Source: Chondrinema litorale (lineage in GTDB: Bacteria > Bacteroidota > Bacteroidia > Cytophagales > Flammeovirgaceae). Taken from it: a stretch of DNA of 64,000 nt. The stretch is taken from positions 186,001 to 250,000 of the forward strand of contig NZ_CP111049.1 of NCBI RefSeq assembly GCF_026250525.1, read 5' to 3'. Shown piece after piece: positions 1-8,424 of the stretch. A program made the translations under genes and the position numbers. Position 1 is the stretch's first letter; each line of letters starts with the position of its first letter. The notes below the pieces were generated by a model, which ran no database searches, had not been told where the DNA came from, and saw only the letters and a list, made by a program, of their open reading frames with translations.

Positions 1-817
1 TAGGAGAAAATGTTTTTACCGGAGCGGCATTGTCAAAACCATCTTTGCTGGTGTTGTTATAAGGGAAATCACCTTGAAAGAAGTTAGCCAAATATTTATT
101 ATCTGGTGTAAGCTCATCGCCCCAAGCAAATGGATGATTTTCATTTCCACCTCTCGAAGCAAATTCCCATTCAGCCTCAGTAGGCAATCTTTTTCCAGCC
201 CATTTCGCATAAGCTTCGGCATCTTCGTAGGCAATATGCACTACCGGATAATTGTCTTTGCCCTCAATCGAGCTATCTGGACCTTTCGGATGTTTCCAAT
301 CTGCTCCATGTACCCAAGACCACCATTGAGAGTAATCGTGTAAACTTACCGGATTGGCTGGAGGTGTAAACACCAAAGAGCCCGGTTTTAGCACTTCATC
401 ATCAGGTTTTGGGGTGTTAGGAGGAAGCTGTTTTTTCATTTCTTCCCAGTCGATGGGTCTTTCTGCTACAGTTAAGTAACCAGTTGCATCTACAAACTTT
501 TTAAATTCTGCATTAGTTACTTCGGTTTCGTCCATCCAGAAAGAAAAAACTTTTACTTTGTGTTCGTTCATTTCTGCTGGGCCGGCAGATTCGTGGTTGC
601 TTCCCATAATAAATTCTCCACCGGGAATCCAAACCATACCTTTAGGCGCATCGCCAACTGGCTCTTGGCTAATGAGCTTGTTTGTATGGTCAGGTTCTTT
701 TTCTTTGCTAGAAACCTCGTGGTGTTTGCTAGTTTCATTTTCAATTTCTGCTTTCTTTTTTTCACAAGAAAATGTGATGGAAAGAAGCAGAGTCGCCAAT
801 AATAACTTTATCTTCAT
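1..817 (-). CDS. FGE-sulfatase-domain (SUMF1-like) lipoprotein, partial
   Basis: Open to the window edge, so only about the first 272 residues are present and the C-terminus is missing. The start at 817 gives a lipoprotein signal (MKIKLLLATLLLSITFSCE, lipid Cys at 18). It is followed by a charged linker and then the formylglycine-generating-enzyme fold: FVWIPGGEF-type opening (here MVWIPGGEFIMGS), DETEVTNAEFKKFV, and the RLPTEAEWEFASRGG motif. The family includes true sulfatase-activating enzymes and many bacterial proteins of unknown role, often of gliding or secretion machineries (GldK/GldJ-like) in Bacteroidota. The active-site cysteine region lies beyond the window, so catalysis cannot be judged. 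It is probably anchored in the outer membrane or periplasm. Domain call is firm, exact role open. Confidence 0.85.
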   Translation of the reverse strand, partial: MKIKLLLATLLLSITFSCEKKKAEIENETSKHHEVSSKEKEPDHTNKLISQEPVGDAPKGMVWIPGGEFIMGSNHESAGPAEMNEHKVKVFSFWMDETEVTNAEFKKFVDATGYLTVAERPIDWEEMKKQLPPNTPKPDDEVLKPGSLVFTPPANPVSLHDYSQWWSWVHGADWKHPKGPDSSIEGKDNYPVVHIAYEDAEAYAKWAGKRLPTEAEWEFASRGGNENHPFAWGDELTPDNKYLANFFQGDFPYNNTSKDGFDNAAPVKTFSP

Positions 818-924
818 TTCATGTTTATTTTATGCCTTGATACGTAAATCTACTATTTTATCGTCGAGAGTAAAATTTCAAACTCATAAAGATTGGCTGG
901 TGCTGTCTGAGGATGGAAAAGACA

Positions 925-1647
925 TTACTGGTTTGTATTTCTTTGAGCAAGTATGTGCTTAATTACCGCCCTTTGAATTGGTGATAATCTTACATTTACC
1001 AGTTTTTTTTCTAGCAACTCATCACTAAACCTTTTATAGATGGTGTGGTAATTTTTAAAATCAGAAGAATTTGGGTCTGTAATTTTAGAATTATCGATTT
1101 TGCTTGAACTGATTTTGTTTCTAATAACCGGGAATAAATAATGCTTTAATTTTGTATTTGTGATTTTATGAGCAATTGAAGTGTCTAACATCAAGCATGT
1201 AAAAGCAAATACTTTCTCATCATTAAACTTTACAAACCAATAAGAGTACTTTGAGAAAAAGGGCTTTTTAGTATCATTTCTACGACTTGGTTTTACAGAG
1301 TTACTGCAAACTTCAAACGAATCTACAATATCATTAAAGTGATATCTGTATCTTTTTCGATCTTCAATTATCTCAATTGCTTGTTGTGCTTCATTAATTT
1401 TTAATTCGTGGTGATGGTTTTCTAATATGAAAAGAAAGTGTAGGAGAAGAGTTGGGAATATAAAAATGATGAAGAAGTAAGATATGCCATAGAGCAAAAC
1501 ATCTAAATCAGTAGAAGCTACATAGATATTAAAAAATAAAAGAGTTAACAAGTACACAACAGTAGCATAAAATGTACTGCTAATAAACTTCCATTGTCTT
1601 TTAAAACTAAGTTTAAATTTAATCTTGTAAGGAGTTTTGGCAATCAT
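925..1647 (-). CDS. Hypothetical membrane protein, two N-terminal TM helices
   Basis: A 240-residue protein I do not recognise. A basic N-terminus (about 1-22) precedes two hydrophobic helices at roughly 25-45 and 50-72. A mostly beta/charged soluble region of about 165 residues follows, which could be a PH-like or similar membrane-associated domain, though no motif confirms this. The C-terminus is basic. It lies 107 bp upstream of the FGE-like gene and 100 bp downstream of the permease gene on the same strand, separated from the permease by a good terminator, so it is probably a separate transcription unit. Codon use and AT content look like the neighbours. Confidence 0.7.
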   Translation of the reverse strand: MIAKTPYKIKFKLSFKRQWKFISSTFYATVVYLLTLLFFNIYVASTDLDVLLYGISYFFIIFIFPTLLLHFLFILENHHHELKINEAQQAIEIIEDRKRYRYHFNDIVDSFEVCSNSVKPSRRNDTKKPFFSKYSYWFVKFNDEKVFAFTCLMLDTSIAHKITNTKLKHYLFPVIRNKISSSKIDNSKITDPNSSDFKNYHTIYKRFSDELLEKKLVNVRLSPIQRAVIKHILAQRNTNQ

Positions 1648-1687
1648 TAAGTTATATGTTATTTCAATTGTTGAAATCTAATAACAT

Positions 1688-1729
1688 AAAAACTCTCTGC
1701 CAGTAAATAATTGCTAACAGAGAGTTTTT
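1688..1729 (-). terminator. Rho-independent terminator of the FtsX-type permease gene
   Basis: A 12-bp perfect stem (AAAAACTCTCTG / CAGAGAGTTTTT, arms 1688-1699 and 1718-1729) with an 18-nt loop. It sits just after the stop of the minus-strand permease gene, and on the minus strand the second arm ends in a T run. Confidence 0.75.
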
Positions 1730-1747
1730 TGCGTGATTAATCATTAC

Positions 1748-4174
1748 TTATTCATACCTTAAAGAATTGCTCAAATTGGCAAATGCAGCTTTTAATGCTT
1801 GGGAGATTACAGAAAGCAAAGCAATAAACAAGATGGTAACTCCCGGCAGTACGAAAAGCCACCAACTCATAGGTGTTTTATAAGCGAAGTCTTGTAACCA
1901 TAAATCCATTAAGAAATAGGAGATAGGCGCTCCGATTACAAAAGCGATGAGCACCAAAATGGTAAATTCTCTAGAAAGCAACATTAAGATACTAGATATG
2001 GTAGCTCCCAGAATCTTTCTAATTCCAATTTCTTTAGTTCTTTGAGAGGTGGTGTAAGATGCCAAACCGAACAGTCCCATACAGGCAATTAATAAGGCTA
2101 ATGATGAGAATATTAAGAATACTTTGCCGAAAAGAATATCTTTAGCATAGTTCTGATTGAAGCGGTCGTCTAAGAAAAAGTATTCAAATGGTTTTTCTGG
2201 GAAATAAGATTTCCAAAGTTTTTCTACTTCTGCAATGGTACCGCTTAAGCCAGCAGTGTTTACTTTAATAGAGTAATAGTTATGGTTTTCACCAGACATT
2301 CTAAAAATGAGCGGTTCAAAATCGTGTTGTAATGAAGATTGATGATAATTTTTAAGCACACCAACAATTTGAAATGTATCACCCCAAAAAAACAATTCTT
2401 CACCCATCATTTCATTGTAATTTTCAAAACCTAATTGTTTGGCACCGGCTTCATTAAATAGTACAGCATTTTTATCATTCGGATATTCCTCAGAAAATTT
2501 TCTACCTTCTACTACTTCTAAACCAAACATATCTACAAAATCGTAGTCAACGGCAATTACTCTGTATTGCTTGCTGTCTTTTTCATCTTCTGTAACCAGT
2601 CTAATTCCACCAGCATTCCAACCCGGTGAACGACCGGGAACTTCGGTAGAAAATGCCACTTCTGAGATATTGGGATTACTTTTTAATTCATGCTTATAGG
2701 CTTCGGCTCTTGATGGATAAGTGGAGTCTCCCCAGATCATTGGTACATCTAAAACCAAAGTTTGTTCGATGTTAACTCCTAAATCTTGAGTTTGCATGTA
2801 ATTTACTTGTTGGTATACTACCACTGTTCCGATCATTAATACGATAGATGCAGCAAATTGGAAAACCACCAACCCTTTTCTTAATACTATTCCATGGCGA
2901 GAGTTTCTCATTTTGCCTTTTAAGACAACTACCGGAGTAAAAGATGAAAGCACAAAAGCGGGATAGATGCCAGCGAGTATGGTACCTATAAAAAACATTG
3001 TACACAATACTATCCAAAAGTTTGCTTCTTGTAAAATAGTAAAGCTGATTTCTCGTCCGATTAGATCGCTAAAGTAGGGAAGAGCTAATACTACAATGCA
3101 ACCTGCTAATATTATAGCGATTAGGTTGGTTAAAGCCGTTTCCATTATAAACTGATAAATCAAGCTTTGTTTATTGGAACCCATTACTTTACGCACGCCT
3201 ACCTCTCTGGCTCTGTCTACCGATCTGGCTGTGGATAGGTTAATATAATTAATCCAAGCGATGATGATTACAAAAAATGAGATGATTAATAGAAAATAAA
3301 CTGTATTTCCATTACCACCTGGTTCAAATTCTCCAATAAAATCTGAATATAAATGGATGTCTGTAAGTGGTTGCAGATAGAAAACTACGGAATGATTATA
3401 GTTGCCCCAATCTTCTTTATTTTGTTCGTTTGCTGCTTCAGTAATTTTCTTTTCTAAGACTTTATAATCTGTATTCGGATTAATTTTTACATAGTTATAG
3501 AAGCCATCCCAGTTCCAAGCATTTTCTGCGCCTTCACCTTGCCAGTCTACCACTGTCGCATAAGAGATGATAATTTCGCCTCTAAAGTGGCTATTATCCG
3601 GAAAGTCTGGAAAAATACCAGTTACAGTAAATTTACTATTTCGGTCGAGTGTCATGGTTTTACCTATTGGGTCTTCTTCACCGAAATATTTCTTCGCTAT
3701 TTTTTCAGAAATTATTAACTGAAAGGGATCATTTAAAGCGGTATTTTCATCTCCATGAATAAGATCGATAGAAAAAACATTAAAAATGGAAGGTGTTGCA
3801 GAATATGCTCGCTCTTCTTTAAGACTTTTTTCTTGACCTGCTTCATTGATGTAACCATATATCGCACTAGCCCCTCTCAATCTTACAAAGTCTTCTACTT
3901 CAGGAAAATTCGTTTTAGCAAACTGACCAACAGCAGCACAGCCAGAAACCCACTGGGTAGAAAGCTCACCTTTATCGTAGCGATCTTGTCTAATTCTAAA
4001 AACAGTTTCTTTGTTAGGAAAGAAATCATCGTAACTCAACTCAAAATTCACATACTGCAAAATGAGTATACAAACAGCCATACCAGTGGCTAAACCAAGA
4101 ATATTTATTAGAGAATAACCAAAACGTTTTCTTAAGTTTCGGTAGGCAGTAATAAGGTAGTTCTTAAACATCAT
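1748..4174 (-). CDS. FtsX/MacB-type ABC transporter permease (808 aa)
   Basis: Large Bacteroidota-style permease with duplicated architecture. There is a TM helix near residues 20-42 and a MacB periplasmic core domain to about 250. A three-helix FtsX block follows at about 285-420, with the coupling motif DRAREVGVRKVMGS. A second MacB-like periplasmic domain and a second FtsX block (SQRTKEIGIRKILGA) end the protein. Such proteins work with a separate ATPase in lipoprotein export, peptide export or stress sensing; no ATPase gene is adjacent, so the partner must be elsewhere. The start at 4174 is a tandem ATG-ATG (MMFKNYL), and either could be used. It is followed by its own terminator and is probably monocistronic. 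A second gene of the family ends the window. Confidence 0.9.
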   Translation of the reverse strand: MMFKNYLITAYRNLRKRFGYSLINILGLATGMAVCILILQYVNFELSYDDFFPNKETVFRIRQDRYDKGELSTQWVSGCAAVGQFAKTNFPEVEDFVRLRGASAIYGYINEAGQEKSLKEERAYSATPSIFNVFSIDLIHGDENTALNDPFQLIISEKIAKKYFGEEDPIGKTMTLDRNSKFTVTGIFPDFPDNSHFRGEIIISYATVVDWQGEGAENAWNWDGFYNYVKINPNTDYKVLEKKITEAANEQNKEDWGNYNHSVVFYLQPLTDIHLYSDFIGEFEPGGNGNTVYFLLIISFFVIIIAWINYINLSTARSVDRAREVGVRKVMGSNKQSLIYQFIMETALTNLIAIILAGCIVVLALPYFSDLIGREISFTILQEANFWIVLCTMFFIGTILAGIYPAFVLSSFTPVVVLKGKMRNSRHGIVLRKGLVVFQFAASIVLMIGTVVVYQQVNYMQTQDLGVNIEQTLVLDVPMIWGDSTYPSRAEAYKHELKSNPNISEVAFSTEVPGRSPGWNAGGIRLVTEDEKDSKQYRVIAVDYDFVDMFGLEVVEGRKFSEEYPNDKNAVLFNEAGAKQLGFENYNEMMGEELFFWGDTFQIVGVLKNYHQSSLQHDFEPLIFRMSGENHNYYSIKVNTAGLSGTIAEVEKLWKSYFPEKPFEYFFLDDRFNQNYAKDILFGKVFLIFSSLALLIACMGLFGLASYTTSQRTKEIGIRKILGATISSILMLLSREFTILVLIAFVIGAPISYFLMDLWLQDFAYKTPMSWWLFVLPGVTILFIALLSVISQALKAAFANLSNSLRYE

Positions 4175-4548
4175 GACGCAAGGATTTTATTATACTATTA
4201 AATTAAAAAATGAGTGACTCAAAACTGCATACTTTTGAATAAGCGAAAGGTTACAACATGTGAGTGGTTATTTTCTTCGATAGTTTTTGTGACAATTTTA
4301 TTAGTCACTCAATAAAATAGTATTATTCGGGACAAAACGTATTCTCTATATATTAGAGCGATTCCCATTATGGGACACTTGCTTCAAGACAAAAAATCAC
4401 AAAATTTTAATAATCAGTTAGTTATACCCAATTAGCTATTTGGTATAATTATATATACTATTAGAATAATTATATACTATAGATTAAGTAAACAACGATC
4501 ACAACCTTTTAATACAATCCCATTTAGTAATAAAAACTGACAAACAAT
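4175..4548. promoter_or_regulatory. Divergent intergenic region with repeated TGAGTGACT elements
   Basis: This 374-bp gap lies between the minus-strand permease gene and the plus-strand receiver gene. It holds an 11-bp palindrome (TGAGTGACTCA, 4211-4221), a related TGAGTGGTTA at 4261-4270, and an inverted copy (TAGTCACTCA, 4302-4311), spaced about 50 and 40-50 bp apart. Nearer the receiver gene, an imperfect 21-bp tandem repeat begins at 4445 (ATAATTATATATACTATTAG, then ATAATTATATACTATAGATT at 4466). The spacing and position suggest protein-binding sites and an AT-rich promoter, but no regulator can be assigned. Confidence 0.35.
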
Positions 4549-4971
4549 ATGGCTGAGTTTAGTGATAAATCTTATTTAATAATTGAAGATGATGAAGTGA
4601 ATGTGATGATTACTGAAAAGATGATTGAGATGGTCGATGATTCATATACATCTATCGTAAAAAGAAATGGACTTGAAGCAATCGATTTTTTAATTGAATT
4701 CATTTTAAATAAAAATACTACTAATCTTAGGTTTATCGTACTCGATTTAATGATGCCAATGATGGATGGTTTTGATTTTCTTGAAGAGTACAATGCAAAA
4801 ATTTACGCTTATCTTCCAAATACTTCTATAATAGTTTTAACAAGTTATGCACATCCAGATAATCAATTTAAACTTTTTTGTTATCCCTTTGTAAAACATT
4901 ATTTGGAGAAGCCATTAAGCAGAACTTTAGTTGAAGAAACAATGCTAAATAAAGAATCTAGAGCGGCATAG
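4549..4971 (+). CDS. Stand-alone response regulator (CheY-like receiver)
   Basis: A single receiver domain of 140 residues with no output domain. Key residues are present: acidic pocket E13-D14-D15, phospho-acceptor D66 in VLDLMMPMMDG, T98/S99 at the end of beta-4 (IIVLTSY), and K121 in LEKP. Single-domain receivers of this kind act as phosphorelay intermediates or by binding a partner. No histidine kinase is next to it; the nearest is at 62244-63659. A second receiver-type gene follows 157 bp downstream on the same strand, so the two may be functionally linked, though the gap is long for a tight operon. Confidence 0.88.
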   Translation: MAEFSDKSYLIIEDDEVNVMITEKMIEMVDDSYTSIVKRNGLEAIDFLIEFILNKNTTNLRFIVLDLMMPMMDGFDFLEEYNAKIYAYLPNTSIIVLTSYAHPDNQFKLFCYPFVKHYLEKPLSRTLVEETMLNKESRAA

Positions 4972-5128
4972 ATTTAATAAAAAAACTAAAATTTATATGG
5001 GTAAATTCGATGTAATTTGCTTAAAAGGATATATATTGAGATAGCATCGTATAAGATCAATTTTAGTAATTGATAAGTCTACATAGGTCTTGTAGATGAC
5101 ATTTATGCAACAATATATTTTTTAAGCT

Positions 5129-5632
5129 ATGTTTCAATTAAATAAAATTCTGCTTCTCGAAGATTCCATTCCAGATCAGGTTTACATTAAAAGATGTTTG
5201 CTGAAGGCAAAGGTTTTTGCCACACTGATAATTTGTGAAAATAAAGATATTTTTATTCGGGAACTAAGAGTTTCTGATCCAGATATGATCTTGTTAGATT
5301 ATGATGTACCTGGATTTTATATAAATGAAGCTTACAGGTTAGCAAAAAAATTTAATAAAGATGTTCCTGTGATTTATGTTACTGGAAACATCTCTAAAGA
5401 TTTAGTAAATGAAACCCTTATTTCAGAAGCAGATGCATATGTTCTTAAAGAATACTTAGAAGAATTACCAGATGTAATTAATAGTATTTGGCTGCATAAA
5501 ATGGTAAACAAAGAAAAGGATTTATTAGATGAGTTAAATTCAAAAGTTGTAGCTGTAGATAAAAAGCTAATTTCATTAATGAAAAACAAAGGAATATATA
5601 TTGATAGATTAAAAGATAAATTCGATATATAA
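5129..5632 (+). CDS. Receiver-domain protein with C-terminal helical tail
   Basis: 167 residues. The receiver fold is recognisable from E11-D12 (LLLEDS), D57 in ILLDYDVPG, T85 in VIYVTGN and K107 in YVLKEYL. After about residue 118 there is a 50-residue predicted helical, charged tail (KEKDLLDELNSK onward) that could form a coiled coil or dimerisation element. There is no DNA-binding domain. The sequence is more divergent from classical CheY than its upstream neighbour. It is convergent with the AraC-type gene, with about 108 bp between them. Likely a signalling adaptor; the target is unknown. Confidence 0.82.
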   Translation: MFQLNKILLLEDSIPDQVYIKRCLLKAKVFATLIICENKDIFIRELRVSDPDMILLDYDVPGFYINEAYRLAKKFNKDVPVIYVTGNISKDLVNETLISEADAYVLKEYLEELPDVINSIWLHKMVNKEKDLLDELNSKVVAVDKKLISLMKNKGIYIDRLKDKFDI

Positions 5633-5740
5633 GCAACTTAACATAATCACAGTTAAGCAGGTTTTGCAAATTAACCTTATCCAAGATTCACCTTCCTTTT
5701 TTTGAAGCAAAATTGTAGTGCTACAAACCCTTTCTTAAGT

Positions 5741-6604
5741 TTAATTGATAAGTGTATTATCGTATTCACGAACATGATTTTTAACACTCAACTGAAATTC
5801 TTGTGGTGTTTGTCCAGAATGTTGTTTAAAAAATCTACTGAAATAAGATCGATCTTTAAAGCCAAGATTAAAAGATATTTCCTTAATAGTATTTTCACTA
5901 TGTATTATTTGTCTTTTAGCTTCTAATACCAATCGGTCGTGAATCAATTGCATGCCAGTCTTATTTAATTTTTCTTTCAAAATCTGATTCAGACGTTTTG
6001 CACTAATGTCAAGTTTATCTGCATAAAATTCAGTTGTACGCTCTTGGAGGTAGTTTATTTCCAATAAAAGCATAAACTCATAAATACGCTTTTCATTAAT
6101 GTCTTGCATAGTAAAATGCTGGTCTTTCAATTGTATCAATTGTAGCAGAAATATCTTCAAAAGCGCCTTAATCATAATGAGATTTAAAGTAGATTTTTGG
6201 TATTCTTCATTCAGCAATTGAAAAATTGTTGCAAGTCCTTTAGAGCTTTGTTCATTAACTTGTAAGCATGAGAATTCTCCTTGAATATTAAACATGCGGA
6301 AAACGTCTAATAAGAATTCTTTTAAATCTCCTTCTAACAATTCACGCTTAAAAGAAATAAGTAAACCTTTTTTTCCGGCTTTGTTTAATTGGTGTACACG
6401 ATAAGGAGGAATTAGGTAAATCCAGTCGCCGCGTAATGTTTGAAATGCATGTTGCGGCACATGTAAAGCATTTTCGTCTTGCAGCCATACAATCTCAAAA
6501 AACTCTCTTCGTCCTGGATCTTCTAAATAAGAAGGTGGGCAATTATCTAGATTACGAATATATATTACCTTATCACTTAACATCGCTTCAATTTTATTTT
6601 CCAA
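5741..6604 (-). CDS. AraC-family transcriptional regulator
   Basis: 287 residues with an N-terminal cupin-like sensory half (about 20-110, including the proline-rich stretch HVPQHAFQTLRGDWIYLIPP) and a C-terminal double helix-turn-helix (about 190-275). The second helix-turn-helix carries the family signature ISFNLGFKDRSYFSRFFKQ followed by GQTPQEF. It is transcribed divergently from the hexulose-phosphate isomerase/synthase pair, with a 185-bp shared control region. By position it is the best candidate regulator of that pair, perhaps responding to formaldehyde or a sugar phosphate; that link is inference. The stop lies 108 bp from the convergent receiver gene. Confidence 0.9.
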   Translation of the reverse strand: MENKIEAMLSDKVIYIRNLDNCPPSYLEDPGRREFFEIVWLQDENALHVPQHAFQTLRGDWIYLIPPYRVHQLNKAGKKGLLISFKRELLEGDLKEFLLDVFRMFNIQGEFSCLQVNEQSSKGLATIFQLLNEEYQKSTLNLIMIKALLKIFLLQLIQLKDQHFTMQDINEKRIYEFMLLLEINYLQERTTEFYADKLDISAKRLNQILKEKLNKTGMQLIHDRLVLEAKRQIIHSENTIKEISFNLGFKDRSYFSRFFKQHSGQTPQEFQLSVKNHVREYDNTLIN

Positions 6605-6789
6605 CTAACAGGGAAATACCATCATTTCCATATAGTACCACAAAACTAGCCAATATCACCATAGCTTTTATCAATATTGGCAAATTATACCACACATCTA
6701 TCAAATTGTATACATACTACACCAGATTAGCACACTAATTTTGCCCCATAATCTCAAGTGAAGATTTAATGTGAACAGACGACTTACTA
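6605..6789. promoter_or_regulatory. AraC / hexuloisomerase divergent control region
   Basis: The gap contains a perfect 8-bp inverted repeat (GCCAATAT 6649-6656, ATATTGGC 6674-6681). It also contains two direct copies of TACCACA (6636-6642 and 6688-6694) 52 bp apart, close to five helical turns, a spacing that would suit AraC-type half-sites. A Bacteroidota-like -7 box (TAnnTTTG form, TAATTTTG at 6736-6743) lies about 47 bp before the plus-strand ATG; I see no well-spaced -33 TTTG. Operator function is a suggestion only. Confidence 0.35.
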
Positions 6790-7374
6790 ATGAAGCATAC
6801 AGAAACAGTAATTGAAACAGACTCCATACATAATGCGCTTGAAATGATTCTTGAAGAACACGAACAACTTTTCAAGTCGCTAAATTTTGAGAATCTTAAA
6901 GCTATAATACCTGCTCTGCAGGAAGCTAAGTATATATTTTTGATAGGAGCTGGTCGCACAGGTTTCATGATTAAAGCTGCTGCTATGCGATTAATGCATT
7001 TAGGATATTCGGTTTATGTTGTTGGAGAAACTACAACACCTGCTATTGATAAGGGAGATTTACTCATAGCAGCTTCTGGTTCTGGAACTACAAGTTCGAT
7101 TGTAAAAGCAGCCGAAGTAGCTCAAAAAAACGAAGCGGGTATAGTTTGTTTTACTACTAATAACAACTCAGCTTTAGCACAATTAGCTAATTATACGATA
7201 ACAATTCCAGCTGCCGGAAAACAAGAATTGAAAGCGGCTGTATCTGCACAATATGCAGGAAGTTTGTTTGAGCAATCTTTCCTCTTACTGTTTGATGCAC
7301 TAATACAATTCTTATGGAAGCAAGATGGCAGCACTACAGGAGAGTTATGGAAAAGACATGCAAATATGGAATAA
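6790..7374 (+). CDS. hxlB: 6-phospho-3-hexuloisomerase (PHI)
   Basis: 194 residues, one SIS (sugar isomerase) domain. Visible motifs are GAGRTG at 53-58, the phosphosugar-binding loop ASGSGTT at 95-101 and the GETTTPAIDKGD stretch typical of hexuloisomerases. The enzyme converts D-arabino-hex-3-ulose 6-phosphate to fructose 6-phosphate in the cytoplasm, the second step of ribulose-monophosphate formaldehyde fixation. The next gene, 48 bp downstream, is the matching synthase, which makes the assignment strong despite the breadth of the SIS superfamily. The order isomerase-synthase is the reverse of Bacillus hxlAB. A divergent AraC-type gene probably controls both. Confidence 0.9.
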   Translation: MKHTETVIETDSIHNALEMILEEHEQLFKSLNFENLKAIIPALQEAKYIFLIGAGRTGFMIKAAAMRLMHLGYSVYVVGETTTPAIDKGDLLIAASGSGTTSSIVKAAEVAQKNEAGIVCFTTNNNSALAQLANYTITIPAAGKQELKAAVSAQYAGSLFEQSFLLLFDALIQFLWKQDGSTTGELWKRHANME

Positions 7375-7422
7375 CAGATTCCTACAAAAAAATTAACCTT
7401 TTAACTTAATAAATTATATATT

Positions 7423-8052
7423 ATGACTAAGCTACAAGTAGCGATTGATTTACTAAAAACTGAAGATGCTATAGCTTTAGCAACTAAAGTAGCACCTTAT
7501 ATTGATATTATTGAATTAGGAACACCACTTATTAAAAGTGAAGGACTAAGCGCAATTACAGCAATGAAGGAAGCATTTCCTGACAAAAAAGTATTTGCTG
7601 ATTTTAAAACTGCTGATGCTGGTGCGCTTGAAGCAGAAATGGCTTTTACAGCAGGTGCAGACTATATTACTATTTTAGGTGCAACTGGTGATGCAACAAT
7701 TGCTGGTGCTGTTGAAGTAGCTAAAAAATTGAATAAAGGTGTAGTGGTAGACACTATCGGTGTACAAGATCGTGTAAAGCGTGCTCAAGAAGTTATCGCT
7801 TTGGGTGTTGAGTTTGTAGAGTTACACGCTGGATTAGATGAGCAAGCTGATCCAAATTACTCAATCCAAGTATTGATTGATGAAGCTACAAGAGCTGGTG
7901 TACCGGTTTCTATTGCTGGTGGAGTTAACATTAACAGCATTGCTGATGTAAAAAAATCTGGTGCTACTGTTGCGGTTGCAGGTGCTGCTATTTATGGAGC
8001 GGAAGATCCTGCTGCTGCTGCAAAAGCGTTAAAAGAAGCTTTAACAGCATAA
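7423..8052 (+). CDS. hxlA: 3-hexulose-6-phosphate synthase (HPS)
   Basis: 209 residues, the normal length for the family, an OMP-decarboxylase-like (beta/alpha)8 barrel. Catalytic and metal residues sit in FADFKTADAG (D60, K62, D65); E31 (ELGTP) and ELHAGLD (H135, D139) are also typical. It condenses formaldehyde with ribulose 5-phosphate. It follows the hexuloisomerase after 48 bp and is closed by a strong terminator, so the pair forms a two-gene operon. In a heterotroph this usually serves formaldehyde detoxification or, run backwards, pentose-phosphate supply; no methanol or methylamine oxidation genes are in the window. A related 3-keto-L-gulonate-6-phosphate decarboxylase is excluded by the paired isomerase. 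Confidence 0.93.
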   Translation: MTKLQVAIDLLKTEDAIALATKVAPYIDIIELGTPLIKSEGLSAITAMKEAFPDKKVFADFKTADAGALEAEMAFTAGADYITILGATGDATIAGAVEVAKKLNKGVVVDTIGVQDRVKRAQEVIALGVEFVELHAGLDEQADPNYSIQVLIDEATRAGVPVSIAGGVNINSIADVKKSGATVAVAGAAIYGAEDPAAAAKALKEALTA

Positions 8053-8071
8053 AAAATTTCTTTCAAAATTT

Positions 8072-8101
8072 AAAAGGAGACTAATTAGATAGTCTCCTTT
8101 T
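8072..8101 (+). terminator. Rho-independent terminator of the HPS/PHI operon
   Basis: Perfect 11-bp stem (AAAAGGAGACT at 8072-8082, AGTCTCCTTTT at 8091-8101), 8-nt loop, followed by more T residues. It lies 20 bp after the synthase stop codon. Confidence 0.9.
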
Positions 8102-8105
8102 TTTA

Positions 8106-8424
8106 TTTCTCATCTCAGTCCCAGAGGTTACTTTTCAACTTCCTATTTTTCCCCTCCTTTTTTGCTTTATTCAATCCTATTTTCATTCATCAGGCAAATA
8201 GTATTTACTTAGGTTAATCTTCACTAGCAATTATTCAACTGATTGTATCAATACTATATTATTAAAAAGTCACACCTACACATATTAAATATAAGTATTT
8301 GATATTGAGTATTATACAATGATAAAATATCATATTTTGCCTAATAGTCTTCAGGTACAATTTATTAAATCTTTCCTCTTCTACATTCATATATTAATAA
8401 ATTGAATCAGAAAAACACAGAAAT
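8106..8424. other. Intergenic, presumed promoter region of the acyl cluster
   Basis: About 320 bp of AT-rich sequence between the terminator and the SDR gene. I see no open frame, hairpin or repeat of note. It presumably carries the promoter of the SDR/KAS III/symporter genes, but no convincing -33/-7 pair stands out. Confidence 0.3.
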
